64,000 nucleotides of DNA from Rhynchopus sp. YZ270_cl-10 (taxonomy: Eukaryota; Euglenozoa; Diplonemea; Diplonemida; Diplonemidae), in assembly GCA_964035575.1 (NCBI GenBank), contig OZ037863.1, positions 1,505,652 through 1,569,651 on the forward strand, read 5' to 3'. Shown here piece after piece: positions 10,001-17,990 of this stretch; the stretch's first letter is position 1; every line of letters begins with the position of its first letter. Below the pieces are notes generated by a model. That model was given only the letters and a program-made list of their open reading frames with translations, did not search any database and was not told where the DNA came from. A program made the translations under genes and the position numbers.

Positions 10001-11069
10001 TGATTGCCCGGAGTCGGTGGTCGCCCGTCAGGCGGTTAGGAAGATAGCAGGGGAGGCCGGATACTGCGACACCTGGGGCAAGACCAGCGCGGTCATCGTC
10101 GTTCGGGAAGGCAGGGTCAGCTGGGGAACCCCTTCTCGGGATCAGCTGGAGGAGGAGGTGGGGCGACAGGCCGAGGCGGCAGACACCGAGGTGCGTGTGA
10201 AGGTGGAGGAGATGGATGATGATGAGCAGGAGCAGGAGGAGGACCTCGACACCGCGATGGAGGGGGCGGATCGCTCGCATTCTCTGTCAGTGGAAGGCAT
10301 CCCTGACCAGAAGAAGCAAGCGAGGGTGAGGGAATTGCTGAGGGCGCAGAGCGAGGCTTGGATGTGGACGGAGGAGGAGCGGACGGAGAGGGGGGGTCTT
10401 TTCCCGTGCCTCACCATGGGGTCGCCGGTGCCTTCTTCTGTGACGAAGTGGATCTCCCTGTTCCACTACCGTCAGGGAGAGAAACAGGATGGCAGACCCT
10501 TGTTGTCACTCCCCCTCTCTACCGCTACTTTCACTCAGTGGTATGAGGTGATGAAGGTGGTGGGTTTGCATGAGTGGTCGGTTCAGGAAAAGTGCAAGGC
10601 AAAGTCGACGTTGCATGCCCTGACGGACAACCGGAGCAGTAGGGGGCAGGCCTTTGCAGCGGAGAGTACAAGGAGGGAGAATGAGGCACGAGCGGCTCGA
10701 GAGGGAATAGGCCGACAACCTCAAGCCTCCTCTTCTTCTTCTTCTTCCTCCACCTCTGCAGGCCGTGGCACTACAACCTCCATCGCCCAACCTGCAGTCT
10801 CCACTTCTTCCTCCTCCTCATCGGCAGGCCGTGGCAATGCAACCTCCTCCGCCCAACCTGCTCCTTCCCCAGCTCCCAAAGGACCCCAGCGCCATGCAGC
10901 TCAGGGTAGGTCCAACACGTCGAACGTGTTCACCGACGCAGTGGCACAAGCGACGCAGCATGTGCTCTCGCCCCAGGAGGTGCAGAGAGGGCGCAATGGT
11001 CGCGGTGGTGGACAGAAGGGGAGACAGAGCGGAGGAAGGAAGGGGAAAAAGGGGAATAAAAAGAATTAG
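4077..11069 (+). CDS. LINE polyprotein: OTU-like, zinc finger, reverse transcriptase, RLE endonuclease, second OTU, zinc finger, coiled coil (2330 aa)
   Basis: Domains in order. Residues ~115-245: OTU-like cysteine protease with NDCGYVAL (D122, C123) and SHFEAVEL (H240). ~303-334: C2H2 finger (C303, C308, H330, H334), then a CxxxxC...CxxC cluster near 355-373. ~570-900: reverse transcriptase, with KIDYRNAF (D729), RGAQQGDPLGP (778-788) and YLDD (814-817). ~1136-1240: restriction-like endonuclease, with CxxC (C1136, C1139), a following H/C cluster, RPGD (D1204) and LDITH (D1220). ~1455-1585: second OTU, with GDCAFEAL (D1461, C1462) and GHYEPLT (H1580). ~1629-1665: Cys/His finger, CEQC to HCPL. 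~1720-1890: Gln/Glu/Lys-rich coiled coil. A Ser-rich tract near 2220 and a basic Gly/Lys tail end it. OTU domains are known in some LINE clades (Dualen/RandI); two in one protein is unusual. All key catalytic residues are present. The ATG chosen is the first in frame, after an A-tract shared with the copy at 2508. Confidence 0.9.
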   Translation: MNPCCLAGFVALVGVARPLGWVLLLEVRRVAARRWTRRIGMAFGMLAVSLLVLLSLLWRAVTPWDLRPAPADPEHPVSLSPFALTGGCANVNAPAYTEQAVSVDATLAKFGAKRIPNVSTNDCGYVALHLWDHDTQPDVRAMRKQLYDTAVEVSNRLVQVLGSQEAMTEFANGVTGEAHLNHLGLQLTATASRINIVVVQASEENPLVRITPGSKRVAKSYAESFQAKLPTVVIALCDSHFEAVELVPEVGKTKEGMAEKMRKEARQAVLDTAHLDGIIPTNTTTTAPLATKLGHINADRVFCPFDGCRAGILSSSDAVGGLSRKGLLQHMRRHQADGAYIPDELLGHLGMSRCANDQCDMLLPQSKEVCNTCTVHFGEEGFTAPSPSSRGMLTDQDDLPSFEVMGTTRIQLKGGCPDKHLQLYSELFLRVLMDILEYQDEVAWKRLALFFTVLHRTRTERGGKDQERRLTSTWGKDLEAWKAGQYVALWEQTVEERKPRPSGWSDEDTDEGRRKRTIAKARAGLPSQAMSCATSDGLAPQTPATLEKLQTKHPAAADSKALEQADWPQPQEVPPVTVVEVMKALRSMPKSSAAGPSNVTGAHLRTLCLQRRAKGTLAVLAAVLTSLARGNAPVEVAEFFAGANLVALRKPAKGPGLEEDVRPIAVGDTLRRLVGKILSARVRVPARTLLLRGNQVGVATARGAAVATDVISQYAVRNRGKGKVILKIDYRNAFNCVDRLSMLRAVDANLPELAPWVRWCYLEPSSLFYGGDTIRSQRGAQQGDPLGPLLFSLTIHQMALELKGHPGLDGTLWYLDDGSLRGSPKAVFEAYQVLCTRSSELGLEVNANKCELISTGGVSKEDLEAVGFTLNEGGQDAMGEGGFRLLDVDGFDFLGIPIGSAAFCEEYMAQKVDDSRRNLEALVDLGDSQAAFYVLRYCEGYCRMVFYMRGIPQCAEYLTAFDDLIDRCLAALLHDPDGALPELARAQAALPVALGGLGIRRTVDHRTAASLASQSGNLQLSQALDPAFTWDEERWNSAAEEYNSRVPVAFHVDRAQPKKILEQQSLSSAVIDAQADKLMQQLCMRDRARMKSLLLPLSGTYLTATPSARNQMSSADFAVVTRFRLGVAIHAEGTTCSACQGGQKRVVMDSFGDHTFGCPYSKHRVARHNALRDSVYRAAQGAGLDPALEETVRVELESKKRPGDVYLPVGVAENGPRCLDITHVCPTLPSYRTGASKFVGWSAKNQGQVKREKHERDLNKINTKFSPIVFEAFGGAGDEANLLIAQLGGLTTGQTSHLTGSAELRIRESIAVAYQKKVASSFLERGAMCVGIATLKREPCVEVDVAPSAEDMDRFGRRSAGAVEPLCDDANPDDDMSRPADRTEEQQGKRKRDVKPDHVEPPRKRTGRFDSATVIPEGPGLDVVREWEFLRECRAAQRPRATEQAAKLGASKVTWSFVAGDCAFEALLFATGRTDLTVEGLRQAAVKKVQGLADLSSAAVPNFGVWQRLMTSGDRGDKRTWADAIAVAGAGEALEVSVVILNEFARPSLMVPRKRPKAVVLLLHSGDQDAADGSGSIPGHYEPLTMDPALQQHILSFEATGGKGECQSERPMAFVGAREAEASNTFLQCEQCSKLFDASDAHFCCHTCGGLACLHCAQGSKHCPLSQIGRAEYFSALSFLHSNVPAQAASAEGSGDPPPKRAPSPAVPAPEGEDVEEVDMPMAGEEGQQAEQKQQKHEKQRKQQKQQQQKADQEKKEALQRASDAWQQALEVRREHRRSWGPDLAALRGTFGDRQQELSRFLEEQNVRLDQAKAADRHRVEELTARHKRELAEDAKKMHAQYLEDCDRHPEAGESLRAEYDRQRCERHYAIAAKHESEQKATTLLLTAVNLSRQLEAERMVAYGRCFGVVCEGRLFLPCHAVRRAVGDDPEGLEPDCVGDWMALFGPQGASPCPGEFLYCWATQQPWSGNGEGDGDCPESVVARQAVRKIAGEAGYCDTWGKTSAVIVVREGRVSWGTPSRDQLEEEVGRQAEAADTEVRVKVEEMDDDEQEQEEDLDTAMEGADRSHSLSVEGIPDQKKQARVRELLRAQSEAWMWTEEERTERGGLFPCLTMGSPVPSSVTKWISLFHYRQGEKQDGRPLLSLPLSTATFTQWYEVMKVVGLHEWSVQEKCKAKSTLHALTDNRSSRGQAFAAESTRRENEARAAREGIGRQPQASSSSSSSSTSAGRGTTTSIAQPAVSTSSSSSSAGRGNATSSAQPAPSPAPKGPQRHAAQGRSNTSNVFTDAVAQATQHVLSPQEVQRGRNGRGGGQKGRQSGGRKGKKGNKKN

Positions 11070-12058
11070 AGAGTTAGAGAGTTAGAGGGTGAGAGTGTGT
11101 GTGTAGAAGCGTGTAGAGAATGACAGTTTGCCCCATGTTTATTTTTAACCCTTTTTATTTTGTGTTTTTGGTTCTTTTCATCCTTTGGGGTTTGCCCCCC
11201 CCTTTCCCCCCTTTCCGCCCCCCTTCCTATTTGTTAATATTTTTGGTTGGCTGCTGGCTAGGACGGGTCTACCCCAGCGACGGCCCTTACCCCTTGGACG
11301 AGGCTCTGAGGGTAGAGGGCAGTCTCGGAGTAAGACCTGTCTAAGAGCCAGGCCAGTGGCATCAGGAGCCATTGGGCCACTTTTATAGATTGTGCAGTAG
11401 AGTAGAGTTTGTACAGAACTCTTGTCCTTTGAGTTCCTTTTTTCACTCCTTTAGTTTTTCATTTTTACCTTGTGAAGGTCAATTTAAATTTTTCATTTTT
11501 CAAAACCACCACAGGTAAGCACGAGACCCACCATTGTTGTTGTTGATTTTGTTGTGCGTTATTGTTGTTTTCCCCTTTGGGTGTCAGTCAGTCGGGTCAG
11601 GTCACACTTACTGAAGTTCTCAAAAATTTTCACCAAAAAGAAAACTACTAAAAAGATTATGGAACTTCCTTTTTATTTGTTTGTGTGTTACAGAGGAAAC
11701 GGCTCACTCAATCCCCTCCTTCTCCTCCCCTCCCCTCCCCAAGACAAAGCAAAATAAAACTACACCGGTAGACAGAGCAACCCTCCCGTCCCATCCCCTC
11801 CCCTTTTCCTTTTGGGAAAAATTGCACTCACATACTACCCTTTTGCTTATTTGCAGGGAAGTGTTGGTTGTAGTTGTCCCACATGCTTTCTATTTTAGTG
11901 CCACTAACTGTGTTTTCAGGCACTGTCTTGCCAGTACAATAGTAAAGTGCCCTTGTCTGGACATCTAGCTGTTTACATACTCGCTTGACTAGTAAGTACC
12001 CCCTCTGTCACTGGATGTAGATAAAAAAAGCGAGCCTAGGGCTAAGTTGAACAACACC
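11070..12058 (+). other. 3' UTR of the LINE
   Basis: About 1 kb between the ORF stop and the poly-A tail. It is T-rich, with C-rich tracts, several GTAAG-like motifs and no conserved frame. Confidence 0.7.
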
Positions 12059-12084
12059 AAAAAAAAAAAAAAAAAAAAAAAAAA

Positions 12085-12969
12085 GCCAGATGAGGGGCAT
12101 GAAGCGAAAAGCGGCTAAAGGTGCAGGCCTGTGTTGCAGCACAGGTCTGGAGAGTTGAGGCAACTCGCCTGCTGAGCGTGAGAGGAATCAAGGCAGAGGT
12201 TCGCTGTCCAAGTAAAACCTACCCTGGTCATCCTCTGCCTGTTTTGTTTCTGTCGTGATTGTTTGTGCTTGTGGGCGGGATCAGATGGGTGGAGGGTGTT
12301 TGCTTTTTGTTTAGCTTGGAGAAGGGCCACTCTCGCACACTCCTTGTTATCTATCATCTAGTTTCATTTTTTCATGCATCCCCAAAGTATGTAGACAGAG
12401 AGTCAAGACCACCTTGGCCAAAAGGGTTTTTTCACCACACTTTTCTTTTGCTTCCATTCGTGGAAGCGTTTGCTTTTCTTCTGTTCCTGGCCTGACGTGT
12501 GTTCAACAGGTGTGCTATTTTTACTGAGTGGAATCCATTTTTCTTTTTCCAGGTGAGGCACTAAAACAAGACATCCTGCAGACAACGAAACAATGGGCAC
12601 GTGTGTTTTTTATTCTCCCTTCCCTTCTTTTAAGTAAGGAGGATTAGGTCTTCTTTTTTTCCTTTTTTTGCCCCATAAGTGTGACGCCTGTGTATTCAAA
12701 TTGATTAAAAAGAATAAAAAACAAACACACAATGCAGTTTCTTGTTTTGTTTAGGAGGAAGTGGCCACTTACTTTACTTTACCGCCCACCTTTTATACTA
12801 AAACTTGAAACACCGACCTTTTTTGGTCATCATTTTTTCATTTCCTTTTTCCTTTTCCATTTTCCTGTTCATTTTATTGTCTTTATTGTTTACTCCATTC
12901 TTCCTTTTTCCTTTCTTCTATTCTCACATACAAAAAAAGACCAAGTACATAAAAGAGAAAAAAAAAAAA
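12085..12969 (+). repeat. R repeat, copy C (right palindrome arm)
   Basis: Starts GCCAGATGAGGGGC directly after the LINE poly-A and ends in its own A-tract. It is almost identical to the reverse complement of 3099-3999, much closer than copy A. A poly-A end in this orientation would also suit a retroposed sequence. Confidence 0.9.
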
Positions 12970-12981
12970 CGTGTTGTTTGG

Positions 12982-13600
12982 GGGTATTGAGGCCCAAAAA
13001 AAAAATTTAAGACAGTCCTGTTCAAAAAATGGACTGCCAAATGACATGTGGCATTCGGCCAAAAATCAGCTTTTTTGGTCATTTTTACCTTGTAAAACAT
13101 GACACTTGTGGCATGCTTCCCAGTACAGGAAAGTGCATTGAAAAACCTGAAAAAACACATGTAATATGTGATGGTCAAAAGTGCAAGATTCCTTCGTTAA
13201 TGAACTTTTTGAGTACCAGTTATACCTGGGGAATATGGTCAGATCACTCTTTTGACCATCTGGCGTTTACGACAAAAACACCACTTTTTAACAGGCCACT
13301 TTACAGGCACGAGTGAGGTTTTTTTGTACACGTTACCGTGAGCGGGCGCGCGAAGCGCGCACGCGAACGCCCCGCGGGAAGCGAATAGCTGACCGCCTGC
13401 CCAGTGTGTGAGGTGCTTACAAAAAAAACCACCTGTAAAAAAAGGGAGGTCCTCATCACGTTTCCATGGAAGTGTCACACAGAACGACAGGTTTTTTAGC
13501 CCGTCACCAAATCCTCCACTGACCCCCCAGTCCTCTCAGTTGCAAGTCTCCACACCTCTCATCACAGGAACACCTAAGACAACATACAGGGGGGTTGTAA
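12982..13600. other. Intergenic DNA, no gene recognised
   Basis: AT-rich, with a CG-rich island at about 13340-13375 (short inverted repeats of GCGCGC type). No coding frame resembles a known domain. Confidence 0.4.
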
Positions 13601-13654
13601 TTTATGGACAGATTTTACGGATATTCTGTCCATAAATTTAGTTCTGTCCATAAA
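13601..13654. repeat. Hairpin module upstream of actin (TTTATGGACAGA forward, then inverted twice)
   Basis: TTTATGGACAGA at 13601-13612 is followed by its reverse complement TCTGTCCATAAA at 13625-13636 and again at 13643-13654. The same three-part arrangement recurs at 15802-15862 on the other side of the actin gene. Confidence 0.85.
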
Positions 13655-13895
13655 AGCTCAACTTTTTGCGTGTATAAATATTTTTTCAGGATTTTTGGTG
13701 CACATGGTGTTTTCTCTTTGGTTTTCTGGTTTCTTGCTGGGTTTGGAGGTCCCTGCTGTGTGTGTGTGTGGGTTGTGGCCCTGACAGTGAACCACCCACC
13801 CCACGTGGCTGACCCCCCCAAACCCCCCCACCACAAGTACCCACAGACTCAAACCACAGAACAACACATACCCTTAAACACATACAAACTTCAAC
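13655..13895 (+). promoter_or_regulatory. Actin upstream region with SL trans-splice acceptor
   Basis: A T-rich stretch, then a C-rich tract, leads to several AG dinucleotides. The last, at 13858-13859, is 36 nt before the actin ATG and is a plausible spliced-leader addition site. The exact acceptor is not determined. Confidence 0.4.
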
Positions 13896-15070
13896 ATGGA
13901 TGACGACCAGCAAGCAATCGTCTGTGACAATGGGTCTGGGATGGTGAAGGCAGGTTTCGCAGGAGACGATGCCCCAAGGTCTGTGTTTCCGTCCATTGTT
14001 GGAAGGCCAAAGACCGCTGCAGCAATGATGGGAACGGCAAAGAAGGAAGCCTACATTGGTGACGACGCACAGTCCAAGCGTGGTATTCTGCTGATCAAGT
14101 ATCCGATTGAGCATGGTATCATCACAAACTGGGATGACATGGAAAAGATCTGGCACCACACCTTCTTCAACGAGCTCCGTGTTGCACCTGAGGATCACCC
14201 CGTGCTTCTCACAGAAGCGCCCATGAACCCAAAGGCCAACCGTGAAAAGATGACACAGATCATGTTTGAGACGTTCAACAGCCCTGCAATGTACGTTGGG
14301 ATCCAGGCGGTGCTGTCCCTGTACTCATCAGGACGCACAACAGGAATTGTTCTTGACTCAGGAGATGGTGTGACCCACACAGTTCCCATCTACGAGGGGT
14401 ACTCTCTGCCGCACGCCGTGCTTCGTATTGACATGGCTGGAAGAGACATGACAGACTGGATGATCAAGCTTCTGACAGAACGTGGTAACAGCTTTGTCAC
14501 CTCTGCAGAACGCGAGATTGTGCGTGATGTGAAAGAAAAGCTCGCCTATGTTGCCTTGGTATGCATATTTTGTACAGGAAAAAGAAAACCCCAAAAACCC
14601 TACAGGACTTTGACGAGGAGATGTCCCTGGCCTCATCGTCGTCGTCGTTGGAAAAGGACTACGAGCTTCCCGATGGACAGGTGATCACAGTGGGCTCGGA
14701 GAGATTCCGTTGCCCTGAGGCACTCTTCAAGCCACAGTTCATTGGGCTTGAGGCAAACGGAATCCATGAGACGGTGTACAACTCCATCATGAAGTGTGAC
14801 ATCGATGTGCGTAAGGACTTGTACGCCAACATTGTTCTCTCAGGAGGAACTACGATGTACGAGGGGCTTGCAGACCGTCTTTCCAAGGAAGTCACAAACC
14901 TGGCACCAAACAGCATGAAGATCAAGGTTGTTGCCCCACCGGAGAGAAAGTACTCTGTGTGGATTGGAGGGTCCATCCTCTCTTCCCTTTCTACCTTTGC
15001 GTCCATGTGGGTCAAGAAGGAGGAGTATGATGAGAGCGGCCCGGGTATTGTCCACAAGAAGTGCTTCTAG
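13896..15070 (+). CDS. ACT: Actin (375 aa), two exons: 13896-14558 and 14606-15070
   Basis: The two exons join to 1128 nt, giving exactly 375 residues, the standard actin length. Diagnostic stretches are [18 protein letters not shown] near the N-terminus, the phosphate-loop and nucleotide-binding motifs [12 protein letters not shown] (154-165) and [11 protein letters not shown], and the C-terminus VHKKCF. The single interruption falls after ...KLAYVAL; removing a 47-nt GT-AG intron restores DFDEEM in frame. Actin forms cytoskeletal filaments. The gene has an AG acceptor 36 nt upstream for spliced-leader addition, so its transcript is probably both cis- and trans-spliced. It looks functional; GC-rich third positions match the other genes here. 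Confidence 0.97.
14559..14605 (+). other. Actin cis-intron (47 nt)
   Basis: Begins GTATGCATATT and ends CCCTACAG. The donor GTATGC resembles the SL RNA donor GTATGG. The intron breaks the reading frame and contains an in-frame stop in one register, so it must be removed to give a normal actin. Confidence 0.9.
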
Positions 15071-15720
15071 TCTTCAGAAACTACCGATGGAGACTAACCA
15101 AAAGCAACAGCGATACAAGACAAAAGCAAACACGAACTGTCGGGGTATTGGGGTGATAGGGTTTTGGGGAGAACTTGCCTGTGGTGTGCATATTATTTTT
15201 TTTGTTTTCTTATATTATGTGTGTGAGAAGAATGACAAACGATGCAAACAAACAAAAAAGCAGATGTGAATACAAAACAAAAGCAAAGCATACAAAACAA
15301 ACAAACAAAAAAGAAACATGATTTTCCCTCAGTTCTCCTTTGAAACACCCCAGCACCACACAGCATTCAACTACACATATTCCCAACACAACCCAACATT
15401 CACAGGTACTCATATACATAGCATCTCCACAAGCCTCTATTATCATTTCCAAAAACCCTTTCCTACCCTCTTTCTTCTTTATAGAAGGAGCGTCACCCAT
15501 GCCATCCCTGAGTCATACCAACCCTATCTAATGGTTGCAGCCTTCTCCTACATATCATAAAAAGCCATGCACAAACCATCAGCTCATACTTCCTCTCATT
15601 TACTTACACTCACCCATTATTCTTGCACGCGTCACTTCGTATATTCTCCATTCTTCATTCTCCATTCACTGTGGCACCCCACCCACACACACACCCAGAC
15701 CCACCCACACTACAGGGAGA
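15071..15720. other. Actin 3' flank, A/C-rich, no gene recognised
   Basis: Probably 3' UTR followed by intergenic DNA. It contains A-rich, then C/T-rich low-complexity sequence and no conserved frame. Confidence 0.45.
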
Positions 15721-15768
15721 CCAAAACTCTCTGTATTTTCCTTAAGGGGAAAGTACAGAGAGTTTTGG
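15721..15768. repeat. Perfect hairpin downstream of actin
   Basis: CCAAAACTCTCTGTA (15721-15735) pairs with TACAGAGAGTTTTGG (15754-15768) across an 18-nt loop. It could be a transcript-end structure or a tiny foldback element. Confidence 0.7.
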
Positions 15769-15801
15769 TTAGCAGGGTTAACACATATATTAAGAACTGA
15801 G

Positions 15802-15862
15802 TTTATGGACAGATATTCTGACATTTCTGTCCATAAAGTATGAAACCCCATTTCTGTCCATA
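15802..15862. repeat. Second copy of the TTTATGGACAGA hairpin module
   Basis: TTTATGGACAGA at 15802-15813, TCTGTCCATAAA at 15826-15837 and TCTGTCCATAA at 15852-15862: the same order and orientation as at 13601-13654, with closely similar spacing. It directly precedes the 8-bp satellite. Confidence 0.85.
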
Positions 15863-15872
15863 ACATCCGAAA

Positions 15873-16774
15873 CCAGGTACACAGGTACACAGGTACACAG
15901 GTACACAGGTACACAGGTACACAGGTACACAGGTACACAGGTACACAGGTACACAGGTACACAGGTACACAGGTACACAGGTACACAGGTACACAGGTAC
16001 ACAGGTACACAGGTACACAGGTACACAGGTACACAGGTACACAGGTACACAGGTACACAGGTACACAGGTACACAGGTACACAGGTACACAGGTACACAG
16101 GTACACAGGTACACAGGTACACAGGTACACAGGTACACAGGTACACAGGTACACAGGTACACAGGTACACAGGTACACAGGTACACAGGTACACAGGTAC
16201 ACAGGTACACAGGTACACAGGTACACAGGTACACAGGTACACAGGCACACAGGTACACAGGTACACAGGTACACAGGTACACAGGTACACAGGTACACAG
16301 GTACACAGGTACACAGGTACACAGGTACACAGGTACACAGGTACACAGGTACACAGGTACACAGGTACACAGGTACACAGGTACACAGGTACACAGGTAC
16401 ACAGGTACACAGGTACACAGGTACACAGGTACACAGGTACACAGGTACACAGGTACACAGGTACACAGGTACACAGGTACACAGGTACACAGGTACACAG
16501 GTGCACAGGTACACAGGTACACAGGTACACAGGTACACAGGTACACAGGTGCACAGGTACACAGGTACACAGGTACACAGGTACACAGGTACACAGGTAC
16601 ACAGGTACACAGGTACACAGGTACACAGGTACACAGGTACACAGGTACACAGGTACACAGGTACACAGGTACACAGGTACACAGGTACACAGGTACACAG
16701 GTACACAGGTACACAGGTGCACAGGTACACAGGTACACAGGTACACAGGTACACAGGTACACAGGTACACAGCA
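15873..16774. repeat. Octanucleotide satellite (ACAGGTAC)n
   Basis: About 112 nearly perfect copies of an 8-bp unit. Variants are rare single substitutions (for example GCACAGGT near 16501, 16549 and 16717). No stop codon occurs on the minus strand in any frame, which yields three overlapping artificial frames with an 8-residue period (CVPVYLCT); these are not genes. Confidence 0.98.
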
Positions 16775-17117
16775 TACATATGGGGCGAATAAGAGATGTG
16801 GCATCTCTTATTAGGCGAACGGACGAGCCAGAAATAAAAAAAAATTTTTGGGGGGAAAAAAGCAAAAAGACATTTTCGCCGGAGGCAAAAAAAATATTTT
16901 GACCACTTTTTTGCCAGACCGGGTAGACAGGGTAAAATTTCAAAAAAAAATTTCAAGATAAAACCCTGGCGCATGCAAAAAAAAAAAAAAAAATACCCCC
17001 AAAATCTCAACCTGATCTCTTATTCGGCCCTGATCTCTTATTCACCCCTGATCTCTTATTCGCCCCCCCCCAGTAACTTTACTTCAAAAAATGAAAACAA
17101 AAAAATCCGGGAAAATG
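16775..17117. other. Spacer with short direct repeats, no gene
   Basis: Contains ATCTCTTATTCG-like motifs three times near 17018-17070, and A-rich tracts. Nothing coding is recognised. Confidence 0.4.
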
Positions 17118-17990
17118 CCCCCCCCCCCCCCCTAGGCATACTGTGCAGGCGAGCCGTTTTTAGGCGAGTTTTTCGTTTTCCTGATTTTCAGGAAAAACTC
17201 GCCAAAAACTCGCCCTACTCGCCCATTACTCGCCTATTACTCGCCAAAACTCGCCAAAAACTCGCCAAAACTCGCCTAAACTCGCCAAAAACTCGCCTAA
17301 ACTCGCCTAAACTCGCCCCAATTTGGGTGCAAATCCTGGTGCACATACGCACCTTGGGGGTGAAAATGTGCACCAGGATGTGAAAATGGAGGGCGGGGGT
17401 GACTGATGACAACATGCCACTCGAAAACACACAAAAAAAATTGAAATTGTGTCACTTGTACGTCTAACGGCAACCATGTCACGGCAGTGGCTGACAGGCA
17501 TGTATGTAAACATTTGCTCCAGGGGAAGATCCAGGCGTGCCATAGATCCCGGGGGACAAGACGTGCTACAATCCGGAGGATGACGAAGACATGAGCCGGG
17601 GCTGCACTCGCTATACAACAATGTCCTCGCCATGCCGGTAAATGGCAACCCTGCAGGCCACCCCTTGGCGGTATTCCCCACGACTACATCGCACCCATCT
17701 GTGCAAGCTTCATGGATCCGCAGAAGCTACAGCTGGACTGGTGGTACTGGTTGTGGAAGCCTACAAAGCAAACTGTAGAGGTCTTGTTCAAGTGGAACGA
17801 AAAAAATTTTCTCTTCAAAACTCAAATTTCCCTCATATTTTCGTGTGTACACTTTTCCCAAGGTAAAATCCCTACCCAAAAAAAAAAAACTCGCCAAAAC
17901 TCGCCCCCCAAAAATGGGCGAGTTTTAGGCGAGTTTTTGGCGAGTAGGCGAGTTTTTTTTACTCGCCCGCACAGTATGCCTAGGGGGGGG
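17118..17990. mobile_element. TIR element built from ACTCGCC repeats (~870 bp)
   Basis: The ends are CTAGGCATACTGTGC (17132-17146) preceded by a C-run, and GCACAGTATGCCTAG (17969-17983) followed by a G-run. Inside each end is a block of AACTCGCC / GGCGAGTT repeats in opposite orientation (about 17150-17320 and 17890-17970), enclosing ~550 bp of unique sequence. No transposase was found, so this is probably a non-autonomous foldback or MITE-like element. Its right end abuts the large palindrome. Confidence 0.75.

Larger units (their letters stand above)
4000..12084 (+). mobile_element. Non-LTR retrotransposon (LINE), RLE type, apparently full length
   Basis: The boundaries are the junction with the R arm at 3999/4000 and a poly-A tail at about 12059-12084 that abuts the opposite arm. 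The element has a short 5' leader (4000-4076), one uninterrupted 6993-nt ORF (4077-11069) and a 3' UTR of about 1 kb. It uses a restriction-like endonuclease, as site-specific LINEs (CRE/SLACS, R2, NeSL) do. No apurinic-type endonuclease was recognised. The intact ORF and near-identical flanking arms suggest recent insertion. It lies at the exact centre of a palindrome, which fits a sequence- or structure-specific target. Confidence 0.9.
3098..12972. mobile_element. Composite: LINE inside a palindrome of two R arms, with a 9-bp flanking repeat
   Basis: Copy B (3099-3999) and copy C (12085-12969) are nearly identical inverted copies. They enclose the LINE at 4000-12084. If the LINE is removed, the arms meet as a perfect palindrome at CATCTGGC/GCCAGATG. 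The sequence GTTGTTTGG occurs immediately outside at 3089-3097 and, three bases past the poly-A, at 12973-12981, and may be a target-site duplication. Either a long-TIR element received a LINE at its centre, or the arms travel with the LINE. The flanking repeat is suggestive only, because the two ends are not exactly symmetrical. Confidence 0.55.

Noticed and set aside
3099-12969. R copies as long terminal repeats of a retroelement
   Set aside because: Copies B and C are inverted, not direct, and the enclosed protein is a LINE-type RT with RLE, without integrase or RNase H typical of LTR elements.
15790-17010. Minus-strand frames of 330-425 codons with repeating CVPVYLCT
   Set aside because: They exist only because an 8-bp satellite has no stop codon on that strand. 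All three phases are open, which no gene requires.
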